This document shows positions 7,588-12,436 of a DNA stretch of 12,436 bases, in pieces; the first letter of the stretch is position 1; each line of letters starts with the position of its first letter. Location: the NCBI GenBank assembly GCA_003168295.1, contig PMST01000436.1, positions 1 through 12,436 of the forward strand. Reading direction: 5' to 3'. Source of the DNA: Actinomycetota bacterium (GTDB lineage Bacteria; Actinomycetota; Actinomycetes; Streptosporangiales; Streptosporangiaceae). A model generated the notes under the pieces. It was not told where the DNA came from, did no database searches, and saw nothing but the letters and a program-made list of their open reading frames with translations. A program made the translations under genes and the position numbers.

Positions 7588-8640
7588 TCAGGCCGTTTCG
7601 TCCCACCGGCGCCGCATGGCCGCCAGGCCGGTCTCGGTCAGCGACCCGTACAGCCGGAGCCTGGCCACGCCGCCGTCGGGGAAGATCTTCAGCCGCACGT
7701 GCGTGGCCGGCGCGCCGTAGACGCGGTACCGGTGCGGGGTGTCCGGCAGCAACCTGACGGGCGGCAGCAGATCATGCCACGCGCTCTCGTCGGTCAGCGC
7801 AGCGCCGGTGCTGACGTCCAGCGTCTGCAGCGAGGCGGTGTCGGGCTGGTTGCCCCGGAACCAGGACGTGTCGATCTCCGCGAGGTTGATCTCGCCGTGC
7901 CCGGCCAGCCGGATGACCAGCCATTCATACCCCGGCTTCCGGCGCCGGCGAGTTTCCCACCCCTCGCCCATGACCCGCGAGAGTCCCGGAGATATCACGT
8001 TGCGCGGTGAGGAGTAGAACTGGTCACTGCGGGACGCCACGTCGGCGCCGTTCTCCAGCGCCGCGAGGTCGAAGGTCAGGCCCTGCAGCACGGCCGGATC
8101 CGGTACCACCTCACCGTGCACATGCAGCCGGGCGACGCCGCCGTCGGGGAAGATGTTCAGCCGGACATGGGTGAACCTGCGCCGGGACCTCACGCTGAAC
8201 GCGTGCCGGTGATCGCCGGTCAGCAGGCCCCGCGGCACGATCTCCTGCCAGATTCCTTCTGGGCCACCGGAAACGGGATCGGTCGCAAGCTCGGCGAAGG
8301 TCGGGTACCCGCTCACCGAGCACGCGTCCGCCGAACAGGCCTGCGGGAAGTTCCCGGTGAAGTGCGCGGTGTCGACCACGATGGAGCCCACCACCCCCGG
8401 TGCCCCGAGCCGGACGATCACCCAGTCGCGGGCCGTGCGGTCCGGCAGCGTACCGCCGGGTCCGCGCTTGCGCCGGGTTTCCCAGCCGTCGTAGACCTGT
8501 CCCTTGGCTCCGTAGGTCTCCGGCACGAAGACGGGTGCGTTCGGCTTGATCAGGTTCTCTTTGGCGGCGAAGAACTCATCGCTCGCGGCCAGCACCGACC
8601 CGCGCAGCCGGAGCAAGTCGGGCAGAAGTTGCTCATCCAT
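7588..8640 (-). CDS. alc: Allantoicase
   Basis: The 350-residue product hydrolyses allantoate to ureidoglycolate and urea, the step after allantoinase. It shows the family's internal duplication. Copy one has GQVYDGWETRRKRGPGG, DTAHFTGNFP and HVRLNIFPDGGVARLHVHG. Copy two has MGEGWETRRRRKPG, DTSWFRGNQP and HVRLKIFPDGGVARLRLYG. The length matches bacterial and fungal allantoicases (about 330-360). ATG 8640 is preferred over TTG 8646 because GGGGAAGG lies 9 bases upstream of the ATG, whereas it would be only about 3 bases from the TTG. The gene starts 18 bp after the allantoinase stop, so the two are surely co-transcribed. All motifs are intact. Confidence 0.97.
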   Translation of the reverse strand: MDEQLLPDLLRLRGSVLAASDEFFAAKENLIKPNAPVFVPETYGAKGQVYDGWETRRKRGPGGTLPDRTARDWVIVRLGAPGVVGSIVVDTAHFTGNFPQACSADACSVSGYPTFAELATDPVSGGPEGIWQEIVPRGLLTGDHRHAFSVRSRRRFTHVRLNIFPDGGVARLHVHGEVVPDPAVLQGLTFDLAALENGADVASRSDQFYSSPRNVISPGLSRVMGEGWETRRRRKPGYEWLVIRLAGHGEINLAEIDTSWFRGNQPDTASLQTLDVSTGAALTDESAWHDLLPPVRLLPDTPHRYRVYGAPATHVRLKIFPDGGVARLRLYGSLTETGLAAMRRRWDETA

Positions 8641-8658
8641 GGACAAGATCCTTCCCCG

Positions 8659-9996
8659 TTAATCCCGGTTCAGCAGCCGACCCACTGGTTCACCATCCGG
8701 CACGCCGGTTTCGGCATCGAGCAGCGAGGTTCCGCGCAACCACGTCTGCCGCACGCGTCCGGTCAGCGTACGCCCTGCGTACGGCGTGACCGGATGGCGG
8801 TGCTGCAGCCGGGCCGCGTCCACGACGTAGCTCTCCTCCGGGTCGAACGCCACCAGGTCGGCGTCGCACCCGGCGGCCAGGCGGCCCTTGGCCCGCAGGC
8901 CGGCCAGCGCGGCCGGGCCCGCGGCCATCCACCGCGCCACGTCGTCCAGGGTCCGCCCGCGCCGCCGCGCCACCGTCCAGACCGCGGACAGGCCGAGCTG
9001 GAGCGAGGCGATGCCGCCCCAGGCCTCGCCGAAGTCCCCCGAGCTCAGAGACTTGAGCTCGGGCGGGCAGGGGGAGTGGTCCGAGACCACGCAGTCGATC
9101 ACGCCGGCCTCCAGGCCCCGCCACAGCGCCTCGCGGTTGACCGAGTCCCGGATCGGCGGGCAGCACTTGAACTCGGTCGCCCCGTCCGGCACCTGCTCGG
9201 AGGCGAAGTACAGGTAGTGCGGGCAAGTCTCGGCCGTGAGCCGGATGCCCGCCGCCCTGGCCCCGGCGATCATCGCGACGCATTCCGCCGCGGACAGGTG
9301 CACGATATGGGCCCGCGCCCCGGTGCGCGCCGCGGCCGAGATTACCTTTTCGATGGCGCGGCGCTCAGCCACCGGCGGGCGGGACGCCACGAACGCGCCG
9401 AAGTCACGGCCGGCCGCCGGCTTGATCTCCGCCATGTCTTCGGCGTGCACGAGCAGCAGCGCGTCAAGCTCGGCCAGCTCGCTGAGCACGGACCGCAGGC
9501 CTGTCACGTCGAGCGGCGGGAATTCGGGCGCGCCGGAGTCGAGCAGGAAGCACTTGAACCCGAGCACCCCGGCGTCGTGCAGCGGCCGCAGCGACGCCTG
9601 GCTGCCCGGCACCGCACCACCCCAGAACGCCACGTCCACCCAGCATTTCCCGGCCGCGGCCGCGCGCTTTTCGGTCAGCGCCGCCACCGAGGTGGTGGGC
9701 GGCAGCGAGTTGAGCGGCATGTCGCAGATCGTGGTGACCCCGCCTGCCGCCGCGGCCCGGGTGGCGGTCGCGAACCCCTCCCACTCGGTCCGGCCGGGCT
9801 CGTTGACATGCACGTGGGTGTCGACCAGGCCGGGCAGCAGCGCGAAGTCGCCGAGGTCGACGTCGCGATCCGCGTCATAGCTCGTGCCGTACTCGCCGAC
9901 GGCCGCGATGACCGGTCCGCTGACCGCGACCGACGCGGGCCGCGTGCCGTCCGGCAGCACCGTCCGGCGGGACCGGACGATCAGGTCATACCTCAT
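8659..9996 (-). CDS. allB: Allantoinase
   Basis: This 445-residue cyclic amidohydrolase opens allantoin to allantoate. The binuclear metal site is complete: DTHVHVNEPG (the HxH motif), the Lys that becomes carboxylated in GVLGFKCFLLDSG, LLVHAED, AHIVHLSAAE, and the metal-binding Asp in VVSDHSPCPPELK. The N- and C-terminal parts form the small beta domain usual in the family. The EPGRTEWEGF and DMPLNSLPPTT segments favour allantoinase over dihydropyrimidinase or hydantoinase, and the adjoining allantoicase gene settles the assignment. The ATG at 9996 is within the tail of the deleted reductase reading frame (scar at 9986-10052), so this gene was probably translated by coupling to it and may now depend on the scar ORF. 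Confidence 0.97.
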   Translation of the reverse strand: MRYDLIVRSRRTVLPDGTRPASVAVSGPVIAAVGEYGTSYDADRDVDLGDFALLPGLVDTHVHVNEPGRTEWEGFATATRAAAAGGVTTICDMPLNSLPPTTSVAALTEKRAAAAGKCWVDVAFWGGAVPGSQASLRPLHDAGVLGFKCFLLDSGAPEFPPLDVTGLRSVLSELAELDALLLVHAEDMAEIKPAAGRDFGAFVASRPPVAERRAIEKVISAAARTGARAHIVHLSAAECVAMIAGARAAGIRLTAETCPHYLYFASEQVPDGATEFKCCPPIRDSVNREALWRGLEAGVIDCVVSDHSPCPPELKSLSSGDFGEAWGGIASLQLGLSAVWTVARRRGRTLDDVARWMAAGPAALAGLRAKGRLAAGCDADLVAFDPEESYVVDAARLQHRHPVTPYAGRTLTGRVRQTWLRGTSLLDAETGVPDGEPVGRLLNRD

Positions 9997-10052
9997 CGGA
10001 CCTCGACAGGTTCTCGATGACCTTCAGCAGCGCAGAATCCGATACGGGCCAT
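9986..10052 (-). pseudogene. glxR: Scar of tartronate semialdehyde reductase (internal deletion)
   Basis: After the hyi stop the - strand has GGAGG, then ATG at 10052 at correct spacing, then M-A-R-I-G-F, the usual beginning of an NAD-binding 2-hydroxy-3-oxopropionate reductase (MxxIGFIGLGIMG). The frame then becomes nonsense. Shifting frame at about 10037 gives DSALLKVIENLSRSDEV and a stop at 9986, which resembles the DHSAL-x-x-V-I-E-x-L terminus of the same enzyme. The first six codons and last 17 or so thus appear joined, with most of an approximately 290-codon gene missing. The junction lies at ATTC, which could occur in both parental flanks. What remains translates as a 19-residue peptide ending at TGA 9993, overlapping the allB start by ATGA. 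Enzyme identity is inferred from short ends plus location between hyi and allB. Confidence 0.68.
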
Positions 10053-10066
10053 GAGCGGCTACCTCC
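10053..10066 (-). promoter_or_regulatory. Ribosome-binding site of the deleted reductase gene
   Basis: On the - strand the end of hyi reads TGGAGGTAG followed by CCGCTC and the ATG at 10052. The GGAGG core lies about 9 bases before that ATG, the strongest Shine-Dalgarno sequence in this operon, and is formed by the last codons of hyi. It shows that a real gene began here and fixes the start of the scar. Confidence 0.7.
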
Positions 10067-10871
10067 AGCCGAAGCTCGTCGAACTGTCCGCCGGATCCGA
10101 CGGCTTGTACTCGCAGCCGATCCAGCCGGTGTATCCCTGGTCCGCGATCTGCCCGAACAGGACCGGAAAGTCCAGCTCGCCCGTGCCCGGAGCGCCGCGG
10201 TCAGGCACGTCGGCGACCTGGATGTGCGCGATGTCGGCGGCGTCGCGGGCCAGCATCTCCGGCAGGTCCTCGCCCATCTTGCCGAGGTGATACAGGTCGG
10301 CGAGGAACGCGATATTGGAGACGCCGTCCCGGGCTCGTACCTCGTTGATCACCGCCAGCGCGCTTCGGCTGGAGACCAGCGGAGCGCGCGGACTGTCATA
10401 GGAGTTCAGCGCCTCCACGACCACGGTCGCCCCGCCGGGCGCGGCGGCCCGGGCGGCCACTACGAGATTCTCCAGGGCCAGCTCATCCTGCAGCGCCTTG
10501 GGCACGCCGTCCACCCGGTTCCCGTACAGCGCGTTGAGCACAGTGCAGCCGGTCCGGACGGCGATGCCGACGCAGACGTCGATATTGTCCCGGAACGCCG
10601 CGGACCCTTCCGGCTGGGACAGCAGCCCTCGGTCCCCGGCCGCCAGGTCGCCCCCGGCGAAGTTCAGGGCGGCGAGCCGCACGCCCGCGTCGCCGAGCGA
10701 CCCGATGAACGCGTCCACCTCGTGGTCTGCGGGCACCGGATCGGCGAACGGCCACCAGAATTCCACCGCGTCGAACCCGGCGGCTCGCGCGGCCGCGGGC
10801 CGCTTCAGCAGCGGCAGCTCGGTGAACAGGATCGAGCAGTTGAGGTCGAATCGCAGTCCGTGAGTGCGCAC
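10059..10871 (-). CDS. hyi: Hydroxypyruvate isomerase
   Basis: This TIM-barrel protein of 270 residues interconverts hydroxypyruvate and tartronate semialdehyde. Family sequence begins LRFDLNCSILFTELPLLKRP and FDAVEFWWPF. It continues with LNFAGGDLAAGDRGL, TVVVEALNSYDSP with the first catalytic Glu, FLADLYHLGKMGEDL, AHIQVADVPDRGAPGTGELD, and IGCEYKP with the second catalytic Glu. The GTG at 10871 is chosen because it lies five codons before the conserved start, with GGTGAGAGA about 10 bases upstream. Starting at 10949 would add 26 non-conserved residues and cover the likely promoter. It is the first gene of the ureide run on this strand and diverges from the secreted-protein gene. The normal partner enzymes are glyoxylate carboligase (absent here) and tartronate semialdehyde reductase (deleted here). 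Confidence 0.93.
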   Translation of the reverse strand: MRTHGLRFDLNCSILFTELPLLKRPAAARAAGFDAVEFWWPFADPVPADHEVDAFIGSLGDAGVRLAALNFAGGDLAAGDRGLLSQPEGSAAFRDNIDVCVGIAVRTGCTVLNALYGNRVDGVPKALQDELALENLVVAARAAAPGGATVVVEALNSYDSPRAPLVSSRSALAVINEVRARDGVSNIAFLADLYHLGKMGEDLPEMLARDAADIAHIQVADVPDRGAPGTGELDFPVLFGQIADQGYTGWIGCEYKPSDPADSSTSFGWR

Positions 10872-10948
10872 AGCCGCCAGTCTCTCACCAGGGCGGCCCC
10901 CAGCCTTTGCGGCACACCGAGCGAACCTCCAGGCAGCTTGCAGCACCA

Positions 10949-10992
10949 TTTCACATTTTGTTCACCTTCGCGACAGGTAAGGGTCAGCTGTG
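10949..10992 (+). promoter_or_regulatory. PHO-box-like array of 11-bp direct repeat units
   Basis: Four consecutive 11-mers can be read: TTTCACATTTT (10949), GTTCACCTTCG (10960), CGACAGGTAAG (10971) and GGTCAGCTGTG (10982). Units 1, 2 and 4 follow the pattern G/T-G/T-TCA-C/G-C/A at their first seven positions, and unit 2 has the exact GTTCACC core known for Streptomyces PhoP direct-repeat units, which are also 11 bp. Unit 3 is degenerate. The array is about 75 bp upstream of the secreted-protein start and about 80 bp upstream of hyi in the other direction, so it could activate one and repress the other. Functional binding is inferred. Confidence 0.5.
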
Positions 10993-11008
10993 CGCTCGGG
11001 GTAGCCGC

Positions 11009-11055
11009 TAGAAGTGGACACTCTTCTACACCAGTGGACAGGCTTCTGCGAGAAG
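11009..11055 (+). repeat. Short direct and inverted repeats in the leader of the secreted-protein gene
   Basis: GTGGACA-N2-CTTCT occurs at 11014-11027 and again at 11034-11047, exactly 20 bp apart. TAGAAG (11009-11014) pairs with CTTCTA (11023-11028) across 8 bases. CTTCT (11043-11047) pairs with AGAAG (11051-11055) across only GCG, and this second AGAAG is part of the AGAAGGG Shine-Dalgarno of the next gene. The layout could be a pair of operator half-sites on one face of the helix, or an RNA element that hides the ribosome-binding site. Confidence 0.55.
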
Positions 11056-11066
11056 GGTCGAAAGTT

Positions 11067-12263
11067 ATGCAGGTGATCGGTAGACGCGCCCGTGCCAGGC
11101 GGGACACCACGACGATAACGGTCGCCGGCGCGGTGATAACGGCCCTGCTGGCCATGCTGGTCGTCGCCTTGCCCGCCAGCGCGAGGACCATCAGGCCGAC
11201 CTCGCCCAGCTACGACGTACGCCAGATCTTGTCTGGCAAGAGCCTGGGCCACTGGTACACCAAGGCCGGATCCAGCAAGAGGCACTGGGAACGGCTGAGC
11301 TCGCCCGATGACATCACCATCTTCGGAGGCGACCTGTTCACCACATTCCAGAACGGGGTCGGCCCGCAGGGGCAGGCCAGCACGGACGGCAACCGTGACA
11401 GCACCATCGTAGAGTTCACCCAGGGCGGCCAGGTCATCCGCAAGTGGGACCTCCGCGGCAAGTGCGACGGCCTGACGGCCAATCCGGCCACAGGGCAGGT
11501 CATCGCCACCATCAACGAGGACGCGAACTCCAGCCTCGACAGCATCGACTCCTGGACAGGCCAGGTGACGCACTACCAGTACAGCAAGCAGCCGCTGCCG
11601 CACCACGGCGGCACCGATGCCATCTCGTTCTACGACGGCCAGATGCTGATCAGCGCCTCGGCTCCCGGCGCCACCGGGACGGCGGCGCCGAACCCGGCCT
11701 ACCCGGCCGTGTACTCGGTGAGCCTGGACCCATCCAACCAGGTGGCCTATGTCCACGCGTTGTTCTACGACGAGTCCTGGGCAACCGCCGCTAACGGCCC
11801 GCATGCGGGTGCATCGGTCAGGCTAGGCCTCACCGATCCCGACTCCAATGAGGTCGTGCCGGCGACTGCGCCCATGTACGCGGGCGACTTCATGGTGACC
11901 AGCCAGGGCGACAAAGAGCAGATCTACGTGCACGGCCCAGGCACCTGGTATCAGCACCTGACGGCTCTGGCCCTGTCGCAGTCGGTCGACGACACCGCCT
12001 GGGCGACATCCTGGCACGGGACGTTCTTCGGCGCCAGCACGAGCACCGACACCATCGAGGTCGTCTCCGGTACGTTCTGGCCAGGCACCGCGTTCGTCGC
12101 CGTCACCCCATGCGACGCGAACGGCGCTCCGGCCACCTGCCCGGGACCTGGGTACCCGCCGAACTACCTGGGCCAGCTGAACATGTACACCGGGAAGATC
12201 ACGCCCGTCTCGCTCCACGGTCCTAGCTTCGAGCCGCAGGGAATGATCTTCGTGGCCAGTTGA
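11067..12263 (+). CDS. Secreted protein of unknown function, possible beta-propeller
   Basis: The product has 398 residues. It starts with a Sec signal peptide: basic MQVIGRRARARR, a hydrophobic core at about 18-35, and a likely cut after ALPASA (residue 39). The mature part is rich in aromatic, Gly, Asp and Ser/Thr residues with repeated blade-like phrases, for example VIRKWDLRGKCDGLTANPATG, VIATINED, DAISFYDGQMLISASAPG and GTFFGAS. These suggest a propeller fold, although no named family is recognised. Three Cys are visible, one in GKCDGL and two in PCDANGAPATCPG. ATG 11067 is preferred because AGAAGGG (11051-11057) lies 9 bases upstream and the signal peptide begins there; longer in-frame extensions are antisense to hyi. 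The upstream PHO-box-like repeats hint at phosphate control. An extracellular hydrolase or binding protein is possible, but there is no catalytic motif I can name. Confidence 0.85.
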   Translation: MQVIGRRARARRDTTTITVAGAVITALLAMLVVALPASARTIRPTSPSYDVRQILSGKSLGHWYTKAGSSKRHWERLSSPDDITIFGGDLFTTFQNGVGPQGQASTDGNRDSTIVEFTQGGQVIRKWDLRGKCDGLTANPATGQVIATINEDANSSLDSIDSWTGQVTHYQYSKQPLPHHGGTDAISFYDGQMLISASAPGATGTAAPNPAYPAVYSVSLDPSNQVAYVHALFYDESWATAANGPHAGASVRLGLTDPDSNEVVPATAPMYAGDFMVTSQGDKEQIYVHGPGTWYQHLTALALSQSVDDTAWATSWHGTFFGASTSTDTIEVVSGTFWPGTAFVAVTPCDANGAPATCPGPGYPPNYLGQLNMYTGKITPVSLHGPSFEPQGMIFVAS

Positions 12264-12272
12264 CCGATCCAC

Positions 12273-12299
12273 GGCCGGCGGCCTCCGCGCCATCCGGCC
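12273..12299. terminator. Possible hairpin after the secreted-protein gene
   Basis: GGCCGG at 12273-12278 is complementary to CCGGCC at 12294-12299, with a 15-base loop, beginning 10 bases after the stop codon. The 6-bp stem is all G-C pairs and has no T tract. It lies between two gene ends that appear to converge, which fits a shared terminator, but the sequence is so GC-rich that chance pairing is plausible. Confidence 0.3.
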
Positions 12300-12326
12300 A
12301 CGGCCTGCACTACTGGCAGCCTGGGG

Positions 12327-12436
12327 TTATTGCGGATCCGGGATGATGAGCTGGCCAGGGTGCATGGGAGCTTCGGCTTCGTCGAGCATGAGCCGGGCGA
12401 TCGTGGCCCGGGGTGTGCGGTGCGGGAAGAACCGGC
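12327..12436 (-). CDS. Possible 3' end of an unidentified gene running off the window
   Basis: On the - strand a frame is open from the window edge to TAA at 12329-12327, giving about 36 codons ending ARLMLDEAEAPMHPGQLIIP-DPQ. The residue mix is protein-like and the alternative - frames are Arg/Pro/Ser-rich noise. The ending loosely resembles the last helix and strand of LacI-type sensor domains, where a 'RLLL-x-E' helix precedes a 'xLVVR' strand, but the fragment is far too short to assign. A regulator next to a catabolic locus would make sense; this is speculation. Confidence 0.35.
   Translation of the reverse strand, partial: RFFPHRTPRATIARLMLDEAEAPMHPGQLIIPDPQ

Noticed and set aside
8116..10020. 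A 634-codon + strand open frame opposite allB and alc
   Set aside because: It is the antisense shadow of two well-conserved enzymes with intact catalytic motifs. Its translation is Arg/Gly/Pro/His-rich without domains, as expected of GC-rich antisense frames.
10872..10949. N-terminal extension of hydroxypyruvate isomerase to 10949
   Set aside because: The 26 extra residues are not like the family start and would place the start codon inside the PHO-box-like array. GTG 10871 lies just before the conserved RFDLNCS.
10017..11066. Extension of the secreted-protein frame upstream of 11067
   Set aside because: These 350 codons are antisense to hyi and its promoter region. A signal peptide and Shine-Dalgarno mark 11067 as the start.
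1..12436. CRISPR array or complete insertion sequence
   Set aside because: The repeats seen are single short tandem or inverted pairs without regular spacers. No transposase or integrase reading frame with recognisable catalytic residues is present.

Overview
The window is GC-rich DNA (about 70% G+C) with GTG/TTG starts, GC-biased third positions and tightly packed or overlapping genes. This suggests an actinobacterium (Actinomycetota), perhaps a filamentous or soil lineage given the ureide catabolism, cell-wall genes and Streptomyces-like regulatory sequence. I cannot name the genus.

Left part (1-2240, + strand): the 3' end of a MurJ/MviN-type lipid II flippase gene, overlapping by GTGA a family-4 glycosyltransferase gene. 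The pair is probably translationally coupled and linked to the cell envelope. Facing it on the - strand (2299-2860) is a decayed NarL/LuxR-type response regulator. It has lost its N-terminus and part of its receiver domain, and carries a frameshift. Positions 2861-3132 hold no convincing gene, but include a short AT-rich island with two tandem 18-bp operator-like repeats and a 9-bp-arm palindrome. Next, 3133-5083 (+) encodes a large DUF2079-type membrane protein with a C-terminal beta-rich domain. Its reading frame is broken once, near 3600-3612.

Central and right part (5122-10871, - strand): a purine-ureide catabolic gene run. In transcription order it is hydroxypyruvate isomerase (hyi), the scar of a deleted tartronate semialdehyde reductase (glxR), allantoinase (allB), allantoicase (alc), glycerate kinase (glxK type), an MscS mechanosensitive channel, and a small membrane-anchored Ser/Thr/Pro-rich protein. 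AllB and Alc convert allantoin to ureidoglycolate plus urea. Hyi and glycerate kinase act on the C3 products of glyoxylate carboligation. Glyoxylate carboligase, ureidoglycolate lyase and an intact tartronate semialdehyde reductase are not in the window.

Right end: divergent from hyi, 11067-12263 (+) encodes a secreted protein of unknown function with a clear Sec signal peptide. The shared upstream region contains four consecutive 11-bp units resembling Streptomyces-type PhoP (PHO) boxes, then short direct and inverted repeats, one of which pairs with the Shine-Dalgarno sequence. After it lies a weak hairpin and what may be the 3' end of a - strand gene running off the window.

The most notable points are the glxR deletion scar with its intact ribosome-binding site, the PHO-box-like array, the three damaged genes, and the coupling of an MscS channel and a wall-exposed low-complexity protein to an allantoin operon. 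I found no CRISPR array, tRNA, rRNA or complete mobile element.
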